Assembly (NCBI RefSeq): GCF_000003815.2
Contig: NC_049993.1
Location: forward strand, 5,547,686 to 5,611,685
DNA length: 64,000 nucleotides
Origin: Branchiostoma floridae
Taxonomy: Eukaryota; Chordata; Leptocardii; Amphioxiformes; Branchiostomatidae
Reading direction: 5' to 3'
Positions 35,206 to 47,000 of this stretch are shown piece after piece. A program made the translations under genes and the position numbers. The notes under the pieces were generated by a model. The model was not told the origin of the DNA. It saw only the letters and a program-made list of their open reading frames with translations, and ran no database searches. The first letter of the stretch is position 1, and each line of letters begins with the position of its first letter.

Positions 35206-36975
35206 TTAATCTTCGATCTCTGTGACTGTGGACAGTCTTCTGGGTGTAGAGACGCCGTTATAGTACGACTCCGTGTCTGAGAACACGCTGTCTCCGTGAA
35301 GCAGCGCCTCGTCAGCGAGAGTCTGTAAGTGTTTCAGTGTCGCCTCAGTAAATCCAAACTGTACCGCCGCCTGTTCGTCTATATCTACGTTAGAATTGTT
35401 CCTGAGCAGGGCCGGGGCGGAGATACGCTTGTTTGTGGCGTCGTTCTTTGGAGGGCTCAGTGTCAGCTTGGGTGGGCTTACTGTCAACTTTTCTCTTGGA
35501 ACTGAGTCGTTCCTGTTGTCCGTCTGTACAGAGATGGAACCTCGCTTGGGTTTCGCGAGCTTGGCAGGGTCGAGTCGGAAACTGTCACTTCTGTCACGGT
35601 TCTCCTTCGTCTCGTCATCCGAGTCTTTCGACCCTCTCTTCGACCTGGCGGACCTCGGCCTCCTGTTGTCGTCCGATGAGGACGCGTCAGGGTCGCGAGA
35701 CCCGCGACGACTTGACAACGCTCTAGTATCTGTTCCATCTTTCGTACCCTTCCCTTCCAAGTCTTTCAGTTTAGCTGATAGAATAGTTGTTCTAACGGAC
35801 ATGGAGCCTCTCTTCTTAAACTTCTGTATGGCAGACAGTGGTTCTTCCTTTTCCTCCGGGAGCTCAATCGTTGGCACCACGGGAAGAGACCCTCGTTTCG
35901 TTCTGCTCAGCGTACCTCCCAGCAGAGATGCTCGGCGCTTGAATGAATCTTTCGCCGAGGTCCCGCCGGTCGATATGCCCTTCCTCCTGCCACGGTCTGA
36001 CAGGGCGTCCGACTCGCTGTCACCGCTCTCGCTCGGCGGCGGGGTCGGCACCTTGGGCGGAGGGACCGCGCTTTTCCGGTACGACGGAGAGATTTGGACC
36101 TCAAGTACTCTGTACAGATCCTGCAGCTCAGTTCTCCAACTCGTCCGTGGCCTAATCGACCGCCAGTCAAAGCTACCAGAGGGGGAGGGGGTCGGGAGGT
36201 CGATACGGTTGGGCGCTGTCTTTGGTCGGAGGAGTAACATTGCGCTGGGCGGGCGGCTGCTCCCCGGCCTGATCCCGACGGGTTCTCGTGCCTTACTGGG
36301 TGCACTCTGCGCCCTCGACGGCGGTGTAGGCTTCTCGACAACGTCTCTAAAACAGTTTCTGTGTCTTAAGAATTTTGCCCTGTGCACCTTCACTAAGTTG
36401 TATTCCTCCTTACTCGTCAAAAGGTACGTCTCTTCCTTAGGTGTCGGTTCGACGTTTCCTTCCTTAATCAGGACGTCGATCACCCCTGAATGTCCATTTT
36501 TAGCCGCCTCCAGAAGCGGGGAAACCCCGGCCATGTCCCTGACATTGACCGGCTGGTCGTACCGCAGTAACCTCCCCACCAGTTTCCTCACAATGTCCGT
36601 CCTTCCTTTAGACGCGGCGTGAAACAAGGCCGTCCTTCCCTGCCGGTCTTTCCTGTTCAAGTCAAAGTCAGCAGCGCCAAGCAGAACGTCGACGAGCCCC
36701 TCAGATCCCGATGAACACGCGTAGCTGAGCGCGTTCCTCCCCGCCCTGTCCACAGGCCCGGCTCTAGCACCGTGTTCTAGTAGCATCTTAGCCATGCCAA
36801 TACCAAGGTCTTGCCGGAGGCACAGGGCACAGCAGATGAGCGGCGTGCGGCCCTCCTGGTCCCGCCTGCTCACCGGCATGCCTCCCTCCTCCACCATCTC
36901 TCTCACCTGGCTGAACATCCCCTGAAGTATCGCCTCTTGTAGCGTAAGCTCCTCCACACGAGCCGCGTGCCCCAT
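35206..36975 (-). CDS. Ankyrin-repeat protein B with KRGS/RRLS tail
   Basis: A single-exon frame of 589 residues starts at ATG 36975 (TAGCCATGG). Ankyrin repeats occupy residues about 10-190 (GRTPLICCAL, GRNALSYAC, GRTALFHAA, GVSPLLEAA). A Pro/Ser-rich region includes LQDLYRVLE...SYRKSAVPPPKVPTPPPS, the motif shared with paralogues C and D. The tail repeats a basic-Ser signature: KRRAS, two RRGS/TKRGS, KKRGSMSV, SKRGS, PKRGSISV and, near the end, PRRLSTV. These fit the R-x-x-S/R-R-x-S consensus of PKA and related basophilic kinases. The C-terminus (FTEATLKHLQ..., DTESYYNG) is unlike the other paralogues. It is the longest member; scaffold or adaptor function is inference. Confidence 0.9.
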   Translation of the reverse strand: MGHAARVEELTLQEAILQGMFSQVREMVEEGGMPVSRRDQEGRTPLICCALCLRQDLGIGMAKMLLEHGARAGPVDRAGRNALSYACSSGSEGLVDVLLGAADFDLNRKDRQGRTALFHAASKGRTDIVRKLVGRLLRYDQPVNVRDMAGVSPLLEAAKNGHSGVIDVLIKEGNVEPTPKEETYLLTSKEEYNLVKVHRAKFLRHRNCFRDVVEKPTPPSRAQSAPSKAREPVGIRPGSSRPPSAMLLLRPKTAPNRIDLPTPSPSGSFDWRSIRPRTSWRTELQDLYRVLEVQISPSYRKSAVPPPKVPTPPPSESGDSESDALSDRGRRKGISTGGTSAKDSFKRRASLLGGTLSRTKRGSLPVVPTIELPEEKEEPLSAIQKFKKRGSMSVRTTILSAKLKDLEGKGTKDGTDTRALSSRRGSRDPDASSSDDNRRPRSARSKRGSKDSDDETKENRDRSDSFRLDPAKLAKPKRGSISVQTDNRNDSVPREKLTVSPPKLTLSPPKNDATNKRISAPALLRNNSNVDIDEQAAVQFGFTEATLKHLQTLADEALLHGDSVFSDTESYYNGVSTPRRLSTVTEIED

Positions 36976-39900
36976 GGCTAGTCTGGTCGTCTGGCTCCCG
37001 GGAGGAAGTTCACGGCGTTTAACACGCTTCCCCGACCGTCAGTTCCTCATCGGTTCCGTCCCGGTTTCGGGTTTTAACCCCACCGTATGTCCGTGACGGC
37101 GTCTTCGGCCAGACGTCCACTACTCTCCCGTACAGAAAGTCATCCCAAGCGGTCCGTGTCACTCCCGTTTAGCCTCCTTCTCTAACACGATTAGCTGACG
37201 AGAAGAAAGGTCTCCGATCCACAAGTGTGCGGGAGTAGATATGTAATACCTGAGTGAATCATGCCCCTCTCAGTGCACATGACTGTTTCTCCAGGCACGG
37301 ATTAGCCGCTTTACTCCGCCTGGCAAAATAACCGCGTTGCCCAGCAGCAGCCCTGCCCACTTGTCCCCACAGTTCTCTGTTTGCCGTCACACGCACTCCC
37401 AAACACCTGTGCCGGGTGAAAGAACTTGAGAGTGTTTGGAATGTACCATTCTGAAAGTGGGTGGGGCAATCATTTATAACAAATTTCTTGATAGTATTCT
37501 TTTCATGTGAAACTGATGAACACCTGTATGTAACACCTGCACACTTAACCTGTGTACAAGTTCTAATCCTAGCGAATTATAACTGTTAAAGGCTAGTTGT
37601 GCAAAGAAATGAAATCACAGTAGAGTAAAACTCAGGGCCCCCCGTGGTCGCAATGAACCAGTCCTCTTTTAGACGGAGGAAGCACGCTACGTGCTATCGG
37701 CGTCAGAAAACGGATGTAGACGTAGTGAAGTATCTGAAGGAATGCCGGCTGTTGATACAGGCACTGTGTCGTCTGATTCATCGTCATAAGTCGTCCGTGA
37801 GGTTCCCTCATGACGTCACAGGGGTAGTGCCGTCACAGCAAGAGTCAACTCCATTGTCTGGTGGTCCTTTCAAAGTTTGCTTTAAGACTTAAGTGATTTC
37901 GCGCCCCCTTAAGTGACCCCAGAAAGTAAGACGTGCCACACATCGTGTTTTGTTGTTATAGTTCATGACAGTTGTCATTCTTTCTCTTGTTCTCTTCTGT
38001 AGACGTATGTTAAAGAATGGATGAATCATATAGCGCCATGTTTCACACGTACACTCATTTCTATATCTAACACATAGCTGCTTCTTAAACGAAATTGTTC
38101 AAAGCAAAGTCATTAATTAGACAACTTCAAGACAATGAAGTTGAATGAACTAAGAAGTTGGGAATGACTGTGCACGGAGATAGCGATGGACATTTGTTTT
38201 GAAGGCTGAAGTTGTAGGGAAACAGTTGTCGTCGAGAGAGTTGCATAATTTGACTGTCCGGGGAAAGAAACTGTTGCAGTAGAAGGACTTGAAAACTGGG
38301 CAATTGAACAGTATAGTGATGTGATTTAAAAGAAAATCTAGTGTTGCGCTGGAAGGCTGTTAGCCATGCTCAGAAAAAAAAGTAATTTTTCTTAATAAAT
38401 CCTCTCCAGCATCTACAGTTCCAATTGGAAGCAAGTGCTTTTAAAAAGTTTCATTTCACACGTGCAAAGAAACTAGCATTCTGTTATTCGGCATCACAAC
38501 ACAGCGAATTGACTTGTATCTGCCCGTATCACCCTGCCAATTAGGCGAGTTTGTATGTGTGCCCGCTATAATGGATTACTATGGGTGAAGAGAATATGTT
38601 ATCGGTATTTACCTATCCCCGCGAACTCGACAAACCAAGATAACAGCCCGGCCTTTCGGCCCGGACACGGCCAAATTGACTCCAAAACAAACTTGTACAA
38701 TCGCTAACCAATCATTAATCATCACCAAATACCGGTAACCGCTAACCGCTGTCTGTGATAGACTTGTTGGTCTGTTTACTGGGGATTTGGTCGCCGAGAA
38801 ATGAGCGCTGAAGCCATTCTAACTGTACCATAAACGTTATCTGTGTTGTTACGTTAGTTGACCTGTTATCATAGCAGCCTCGTCAAGTATTCCTCAGTGT
38901 AAACAGCAATAAGGAAACGTTTAACATTTTTTTCACACTTTTTTAATGTTTAACATGATATATACAAGCTATTTTCCTTCCTGATCAAACTAGCAGTGTT
39001 ATGTGAACCCCACTATTATGCAATAAAGTCTCTCTTTTCCTTCAACAAGAGCTCACACCCCAACCCCTCGTCATGCCATATCGGCGTGTGTCAACTCAGC
39101 CGGGCACTACTGACCCTGGATCAATATTTGGACAGCTTTTATTCCCGTGATTCCGACCAAGCCGGCTAATTAGCGAATAAAGATGGCGGTCTCAAACGAC
39201 ACGACGACAAAGCTTGCGAGGACGCTGTTGCCATGACGACCATGGACGCTAAGGGAAGGCACGTCCAGCTGAAGGGGTTATTGACGTCCAATAAACTATT
39301 GGGTGTCGGATAGTCAACATTTATTGTTAAAGAACATGTCGTATGAGCGTGTGGTTGGGACTTACAAAGAATAGAAGAAGTAAAAGAGAGTTATATCGAC
39401 TTATGACTCATGGCTGATTGGGTCACACACTTGAGATACTCTCGATTCAGGGTTTCTCTTCATAAGACGGTTTACAGCGTCTTTCTTCATAATTATGTCC
39501 TAATCACCTTTAAGTAAGACGTTGACTATCGGTGCGTGGATAAACATAAGAAGTGAAAAGAAGGAGTTCATTCTTCAGTAGTTAAGAGTAATCCAGTCTA
39601 TCCCCCAAGATGCTATGTGTGGGGCCTTATGTTTACGGACGTGATGTAGTGGATTTTCTTTCCCGACACACTCTGATAGCGGGGCACGTTTGATAAGGAA
39701 TATAAAAGATGAAAAGGTAAGGAGGGAAAAAAACGTCGCCAATGCCTATGTACTATTCAAACAAGCAGTGTCATAAAGAGGTTCTGACGATTTTATGTTC
39801 TTTTGCTTCTCGAAACTTTTCTTTATTTCCCCCTTCTTATTTTCCGTCGTATGTGTTTAGCAGTTGTGCACACACATTTTGCTTTTTTACATAAAACTCA

Positions 39901-40554
39901 CAGAGATCTGTTTCAGCTTACTAGTGGCTGGGTATGAATATTGTCGTACTTTTGGTCTTCCGTTTATATATGTAAATAGACAATAGTCATTTAAACTCCA
40001 TGTAAACATACGACGTAGACGTCATCTGTAAAATCCTACTCATGTAGTTTTAGGGGGAGGGGCAGCGATTCTTGAGGCACTTTCTGTTCTACAAGTGCGA
40101 GTAAGAGGAGCGCCATGCAGTGCGTGATTACGTCTCAGCTAAGACGTATTGAAGATTAAACCTACTCTTATCAAGTCTTAAGATGTGTCTGAAGTGACTG
40201 TGCGTGACACTTGAGGTTGGCAACATACAGCTGGGAATAGTGTTTGAAACCTTAGAGTTGCACTTAAGGGTGTAGAAGTACACCTATTTTTTTAACACAA
40301 GCTCATGTTCAAGTTGGCCCATACAACCGGCATCGATGTGTGCAGCTAGCTAGCTGAACGGTAGCGCACGTACAAGAGAAATAATACTCATATCATATGT
40401 TGGTAAGGTAATTCCTGATATATCATGATAAATGTTTCGCACTTTGTACAGAGAACTTTAAGTCTTTTCATTCTGGACCTCTCTTCTCTTGATATGTGCT
40501 TTCCATGTAGTAATGTTATGTGTGGTTTTCTTTTGTGTGTCCTTTTGTAAGGCG
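36976..40554. other. Intergenic 5' region of ankyrin B
   Basis: The first 450 bases are GC-rich and probably contain the gene B promoter. Further out I see no gene. The frame at 37653-37892 (plus) has no recognisable domain. Confidence 0.45.
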
Positions 40555-40563
40555 GCTACTTTC

Positions 40564-40697
40564 TAGACTCCCTTGCAGTCTTCGGACGGGGCTGGGTATT
40601 TTTTTTTGGGGGGGGGGGGCGTTGGTTCGCGATTTTCGCGAGACCATGGCCAACGTTGAAAATCGCCAGCCCCGTCCAAAGACTGCAAGGGAGTCTA
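40564..40697. mobile_element. Foldback MITE with 9-bp target duplication
   Basis: The element starts TAGACTCCCTTGCAGTCTT and ends with its reverse complement; inner arms continue with GGACGGGGCTGG. GCTACTTTC flanks it on both sides (40555-40563 and 40698-40706). A T-run followed by a G-run occupies the loop. Confidence 0.85.
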
Positions 40698-40706
40698 GCT
40701 ACTTTC

Positions 40707-41656
40707 GCGCTTTTTAAAGCATTCACCCTTTTCACTGTGGAAAAACATATTTATCACAAAAGGCAGTTATTATGTAACATATATCTGAAATACCGACGAC
40801 GCAAATTACATTCATTCGCCACTTCAAAGCCTTTACGGTCTTTACAAACAAAGTCGCCAGGAGGTGCTAGTGCATGACATTGTGAAGAAACGTACCTATC
40901 ACCAAAACTATCGTTATCTCGACAACTCGCCCACGTACTCATTCATACTCACTCACTAAAACTTTCTCCAGTAAGCTTTGTGGCCAATGACACAAAGAAA
41001 ATTGGACACAATTTAGACTTTGAGTGTGCTTTTTATATGTTTTGGTGCTGTCAACTAGACATTCAGTTCGTGTGGCCACCATGATGAGTCATTAATTGGG
41101 ACATGTTAACAAAGTATGATCTTATCACTAAAGTAGGAAATCACTTAATTGTTATCCATAGTATACTATCTTGGTTACGATGGGACGAGATAAACTGTTG
41201 CTTGGAAACAAATACGGTTGCCATGGAGATTGAACTGCCTGGCTTTTCGTACGTAATTCGATGTAAACACGGTACGGAGTGGAGACAACATACACTAACA
41301 TACATGTGTTAAAGGACTAGATAACGTTACCCCCAGAATGGTAAGTTTGCGTTAGCCGAACCAAGAAGATCAAAATCTGGCATTCCAAATAAAAAAATGA
41401 TCGTATACAAGCATTTCCCTTAGCCATATTGAAGCCTACGTCACATTTCCAAACCGGGGCCTGACCGGGCAGCATTAGGGAACGGAAAGTATAACATAAA
41501 AGACACCAAAGTACACAAGACGTAAAGAGATAGTCGTGGGCATTATTTGTGTATATATTTACGTATACATTTCTATTTTCGCCTTATGTTAGCTTTACAT
41601 GGTAAATTCAGATTCGCTCCCATAACCTTGTTTCTAATAGTTCTCTGCCTAGTGCA
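40707..41656. other. Intergenic between ankyrin B and C
   Basis: No gene is recognised; this is the 3' side of gene C. Confidence 0.5.
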
Positions 41657-42889
41657 TTACGACGCTGTTGGTGCGGTGGATGATACAGCGACCTTCTCGT
41701 TGACGTTAGACGCAGATAGCAAGACGTCTCTGGCCAGTCGCCGGCCGCGGGCGGCGCCTGATGCCGGACTGTCAGAGCCGGATCGCTGTGTGCCTGGCTG
41801 AGGGGACAGTGAGGTATTATTACTGTTACTAACGGTTCTTCGCCGCGACACGAACGCAGACCTCTTCCAGCTTTTCAGCAGGTTTGGTTCACTCTCAGCG
41901 CGAGATGGTGCGGACGCCCTCGACGCCAACAATGAGGCTACTTTAAGGATACCTTGCTCCTTGGAAGGTACGTTGTCGTTTCGGGGAGTTACGAGTGGAC
42001 GGTTCCAGACGTCGCGATCAGGCGGCGGCACGGCAGCTTTCCGGAACGTTGGGAGTTGGTCCAGCGCCTGGATGAGTAACAACTGTCTGACTCGGTCAGC
42101 GGATGTCATTTCACTGTCTTTCTTTCCCGCGCCTGTTCTTACAGGGGCGACATTCCTGGTCTTTTTACCGGTGCTGATCTGTCTGGAGGAGCTCTTCGAT
42201 GATAAAGAGGTTTCTGTTGTCTTCCTCATGTCCCACAAAGTGGATGAGCTATTCATGAACACCACATCCTTACCCTGTAGCAGCTCGAAATCTTGGTCCT
42301 TTCCTTCCCTCGCTGACTGCACCCGACATGGTCTACGGACTGATTCAAGCGAAGATATCCGACCGAGAGACTCTTGGTTAGGCGAACAACCCTGCAAAAC
42401 AGGGGATATGATATCCGCACATTCCTTCAGACCCTTCTTTATCGCCAGACAGTACGGAGTCAGTCCGCTGTTGTTCCGTACGTGAAGTCGGAGGTTGTAC
42501 TTCTTCTGTACTGTAACAACCAGCTGGACAATGTCGGGGTTGCCGAACGCTACGGCGTAGTGTAGGGCAGTGTTTCCAGCCTTGTCCGTGTCGTTGAGAT
42601 CATAGTCTAACCAGACAGGCTGGAGGAACAGCTCGACGTGAGAGCGGCGTCCCGTCACGCAGGCGTGCAGGAGAGCGTTTCTCCCGGCCCGGTCCTTCAT
42701 CCCGACGTCGGCGCCTCGGCGGAGCAGGCAGCAGGCCGCGCGGTACGCGACGTGCTCGTTCGGCAGGTGGCAGCACTGCATGAGCGGCGTGGTGCCGTCC
42801 GGTCCCCGAGAGTTCACGTCAGCCCCCGTGCCGAGGAGGTAGCGGAAGTGCCGGTACCTTCCCGCGGATAGCGCCGTGTTCAGAGACAT
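41657..42889 (-). CDS. Ankyrin-repeat protein C
   Basis: The ATG at 42889 is chosen because it aligns with the start of paralogue D (both begin GAAATGTC). Product 410 residues, one exon. Ankyrin repeats cover residues about 1-165 (GTTPLMQCC, GRNALLHACVTGRR, GNTALHYAVAFGNPDIV, GLTPYCLAIKKG). The tail is Ser/Arg-rich with LIQALDQLPTFRKAAVPPP, the shared motif, and RRRTVS near the end. It is clearly closest to D: NPDIV, ACVTGRR/ACLTGRR and GLTPY occur in both. C has no introns where D has three. Confidence 0.9.
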   Translation of the reverse strand: MSLNTALSAGRYRHFRYLLGTGADVNSRGPDGTTPLMQCCHLPNEHVAYRAACCLLRRGADVGMKDRAGRNALLHACVTGRRSHVELFLQPVWLDYDLNDTDKAGNTALHYAVAFGNPDIVQLVVTVQKKYNLRLHVRNNSGLTPYCLAIKKGLKECADIISPVLQGCSPNQESLGRISSLESVRRPCRVQSAREGKDQDFELLQGKDVVFMNSSSTLWDMRKTTETSLSSKSSSRQISTGKKTRNVAPVRTGAGKKDSEMTSADRVRQLLLIQALDQLPTFRKAAVPPPDRDVWNRPLVTPRNDNVPSKEQGILKVASLLASRASAPSRAESEPNLLKSWKRSAFVSRRRTVSNSNNTSLSPQPGTQRSGSDSPASGAARGRRLARDVLLSASNVNEKVAVSSTAPTAS

Positions 42890-43186
42890 TTCAACTCGTG
42901 TCTGACTTCGCTGCAAATTGGTCGTCTTCGTTAAGATAAACGCCCGCTTTTAGACTGAGGAGAAATCCTAAATACCATGGAGCGATGGACCTTATCTTAA
43001 GCTACAGGTGTTTACTACTATGGTGACTCCGCTGATACAGGACGGTACGGCACGGTATCACCAACAAAACAGGTCTTGGGGCACTTCTGTAGGTCAGACG
43101 AGACGTTAGAAGCTTATACACACATTTACATGTCACACAGAATAGGGAAACTAAATACTTGAAAGAGATATCGATGATAATGGTTC

Positions 43187-44034
43187 TCAATGGGTTGGGG
43201 TAGGCTCTGTCATTGTATCGAAGATTGTGGCCACTTTGTCCCCCTTGGAGACAGAAGATGTCCGGATGAGCTCGAATGCTCCACTGCGGGTCACGACAGA
43301 TTTGTCTCCCGCGGGATTTTTGTCCGTTGATCCCGTCTCCGGTGAAACATCTGCTTTTGTAAGCAGCGACTGTTGTGGGCTGGACAGCTTAGGCTGGTTG
43401 GTTTTCCCGGACTCCTCAGTTCGGATCGGTGCTCTGTTCGCCCCTGCCTTGGCTGAAGAATTCCCGCGGGTGGGGGACTGGGATCGGGAGCCGCCGAACG
43501 AATTTTTTGGCGACAGCAGAGGCGACGCGACGGCGGTTCTTGAAGGTGACCGCGATCCTTTCTTACCGCCGCGTGGCGACTCGCGGGCCGTCCTCCAGAA
43601 GGGAGACCCCGAGCCCGACTTGCGCGAGGATTGGGAGGAGGTCGTGCTCCTACGGGAGGGCTTACGCTTGACTCTGCCCCGCTCTGACATCGGGCTCGGC
43701 GGTGGGGGAGGGACAGCCGGCTTCCTGTAGGACTTGGACAGAACGACGGACCTGATGGGGTGGAGCTGTTCCAGCATCTTCCACGACGTCAGCCGCCCGC
43801 GAGTTTTCTGCAGGTCTTCTTCCTCCCGCAAGACGGCGCGGCTAGCAGGCTCACCTGGCGTTGAGAGATGCACACGAGTGGCGACGGACATTGCCGACAG
43901 CGGCTGAAGTGATCGGTGGGACATCTCCGTAGGTATGTGGCGATCCCGGGTGACGACATCGACTTCGTGGGCTGTCGGAGTTGGGAGGCGAAGGTTGTGC
44001 ATGTTCAGATGGGTGGGAGGCGTTGATCGCCGGC
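43187..44034 (-). CDS. Ankyrin D exon 4 (tail with YRK-AVPPP motif)
   Basis: Starts after TTTTCCAG at 44034 in phase 1 and runs open for 282 codons. It has no ankyrin repeat of its own, which is why it must belong to an upstream partner. Confidence 0.75.
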
Positions 44035-47000
44035 CTGGAAAACAACAATTTGGTACACTTAATTCGTCTGTACTATGGTTATAAGTTCATGCTCATGTTC
44101 AGGTTGCATAGCTGTGGCGTGTGGGTCGAGCAATTGGATAGAAATGTACAGGTACTAATAACTGATAAATTATAATCAGCTTCATGGACATGTCGGTGAA
44201 AGGCATGACGTCATTAGAGTTCAGAGTACAACGTCCGTCGCCTTGGTCCTATACTAAGTATGATTCTGCACTGTCCAGGAGTAATCATATTGAAGGATTT
44301 GTCGACTTTCGTGAACAATGTCCTGTCAGTATGCTGTATTTTAGGACCAATAAATTCGCTTACCCTTACAAGGGACAATACACAAACAAGACGTTGGATA
44401 AGAGTCAAACAAAGCCAAGAAGGTTAATTTTTAAACTTTCCCCTGTTTATTGGGGTGCGACAAATGTAGAGTGGGGCCCAAAGTCCCTGTTTATCACAGT
44501 TTACCCCCACTCTCAGGTACGCTGTAAACAGCTAGCCAAAGTACAAACGTCGCGCAAAAATAGAATGGGTGGGGCACCGCCGACCTATGACTGTCTTTGG
44601 TACAATCATGTGATATAGATATATATCGATGATCAGCCACGTCACCAAAACTACCTTCCGAGAACCAGGTTAGCTATCGAGTGTGATAGAACCACACAGT
44701 CTCAGTGCCAACTTCTACGTCAACAACATGATGGACTTCGCGGCGGCCAAGAAAGGGGCGGAGCCAGGTGTGCCGTGTCAGGTGTGCGAGGGATTGCATG
44801 GTGAGGCTAGGTCGTGGTGTGCTGATTGTGTGGTGTTGCTGTGTGAGTCTTGTACGGCCATACACCGCAAGATTTCAGCTACGAGAGACCATGAACTGGT
44901 TCCACAATATGTTATGAAGGCAGAGGGCGTGGATAAATTTCAGCGCAAACGGCATTGCGACAAGCACAAGAAGTGTGAACTGAAATTATACTGTGAGACA
45001 TGTAAGGCTTTGGTTTGTACTGCGTGCACCGTGATCGACCATAGACCGGGCAAAGATCACAATCCTGTAGAAATCGCAGCCGTCGCTCAGAAGAAGAAAG
45101 AAACGCTGCAAGAACTCCTGCATGGGATCGACTCACGTCTGAGGGAAATACAGGTCTTTATGGAGGAAGTTGATGGTGAGATAGCAAAGTTGATCCTCTC
45201 TAAAGAAGCAGCCACAGAACAAGCCAAGGCATATTTCCGTCGACTTTCTGACCTTCTACAAAAGCGCGAACAAGAGATTTTGAACCAGATTGACAAACAA
45301 TGCCGAGCCGATGACAAGGCCCTACAGACAAAGAAGGAAGAGATAAAGTTTGAGTTGGCCGGACTAACAAGGACGCAAACGTTCTGTAAAGAAGTTGCAG
45401 AACACGGAAGTGACGTGCACATTCTGGAGGTGGGAAACCAAGTCCAAACAAGGGTAGAAACTCTGCTGGCAAAGCAAGTAGACATGAACTCCTACTGGAG
45501 CGAGTTCCAGTTCATAGAAAACACAACTGTCGCCGACTTTGCGGAAGAATTTAAAAACCTCGGGGGTTTAAGTTCAGACGTCGACGTTTCCAAGTGCAAA
45601 GTTGCTGTAAAGCCGGCAGTTGAGGGGTTTCGGTGCGTCACCGTACTGACGACAATGAACAAACAGAGCCGTCCGTGCGTTACACACAGTAAAGTCGTCA
45701 CAGCCAACATGAAGGACCCGTCCGGAACAAACCTACCGACGCAAGTAAAGATGAAGCGCGGAGGTATGCAGGAAATCTCGTACGTACCAAAGGTCACGGG
45801 AATTCATAAGTTAGAGGTCAAGGTAAACTCCCAACAGGTGGCAGGAAGTCCATTTGATATATCCGTGCAGAGTAGGGACACTCCTGTGTTAACTATGGGA
45901 CAGAAGGGTAGCGGGGTGGGGGAACTGTACTCGCCGGTAGGTGTCGCTGTTGATAAAGACGGCAACATTGCGGTTGTGGAACAGAGGAACAAGCGGGTTC
46001 AGATATTCGATGCCGACACAGGCCACTCTTTGGGTAGCTTCCCCGTTGAAGGCGAATATCCATGTGGTATTGATGTGGACTCAGATGGAAGATTCCTGGT
46101 GACGTCGTGGGGTGAAGATTGCGGAGTAAGACGTTACTCAAAGGCAGGAAAACTTTTGAACACATTCAAGACTGACTGTATTAAACATCCCCTTGGAATA
46201 ACAGTACTGAAGGACGGCCGTATGGCGGTGGCAGACTTGTCACAAAAGTCCTGTCTCCTCCTGACGCATGATGGGAGCCTCATCCGGGAGATTGGAAAGG
46301 GGCATCTTCGAACCCCATACTTCATAGCAGTAGATGAGTTACGTGATATCATTTTAGTCTCCGATTACTCTGCCAATAAAGTGTTTGCATTTGACTTTGA
46401 GGGAGTGTTCAAGTTCAATCTCGGAGGGCAGGGGCATTGCCTGGAACATCCATTGGGTTTGGCGTTAGACCGGGCAGGTAACATCATTGTAGTGAACAAT
46501 GGTGACGGCCGTGTGCAGGTGTTTGGGCCTGACGGCACGTTCATTCGGGCTGTGGTGACAATGAAGGGCGGAGGACCTTTTGGACTAACACTGACTCCCG
46601 ATGGTTACATAGCAGGGGCATGTTACACGGGGCATTGCGTAGAAGTTTACCGGTACAACTGAAAAGCTGCTTTACGTCCAATATGTTTTGAAAATTTGAA
46701 AAGACATCACATTGAATAGGTTCTGGTGTTCGTAATTTAGCATGTCAGAGCCTCTATAGAAATGTGTGAAACTTCTCTCTGTTCATAAATTATTTACCCG
46801 TTTTGAATCATTCCATGTATTTGATTTTGTTCACTTGCAATTAGCAAGGGTATGAATTTGCAATAAAACATTTCATAACCTATCCAGAAGTAAAATTGAT
46901 ATCTATTATGAACTTTTGTGTGTGTACAGAGAAAAGGATACCTAAATAATCTAAATACTGCATTACATCGCTTATCATATTTTCTTGTATTGGACAATCG

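Noticed and set aside
35396-36622. 408-residue plus-strand frame
   Set aside because: Antisense shadow of ankyrin B, without domains.
44184-44618. 144-residue plus-strand frame upstream of TRIM copy 1
   Set aside because: The duplicated region upstream of copy 2 has the frame broken, so it is not conserved as protein.
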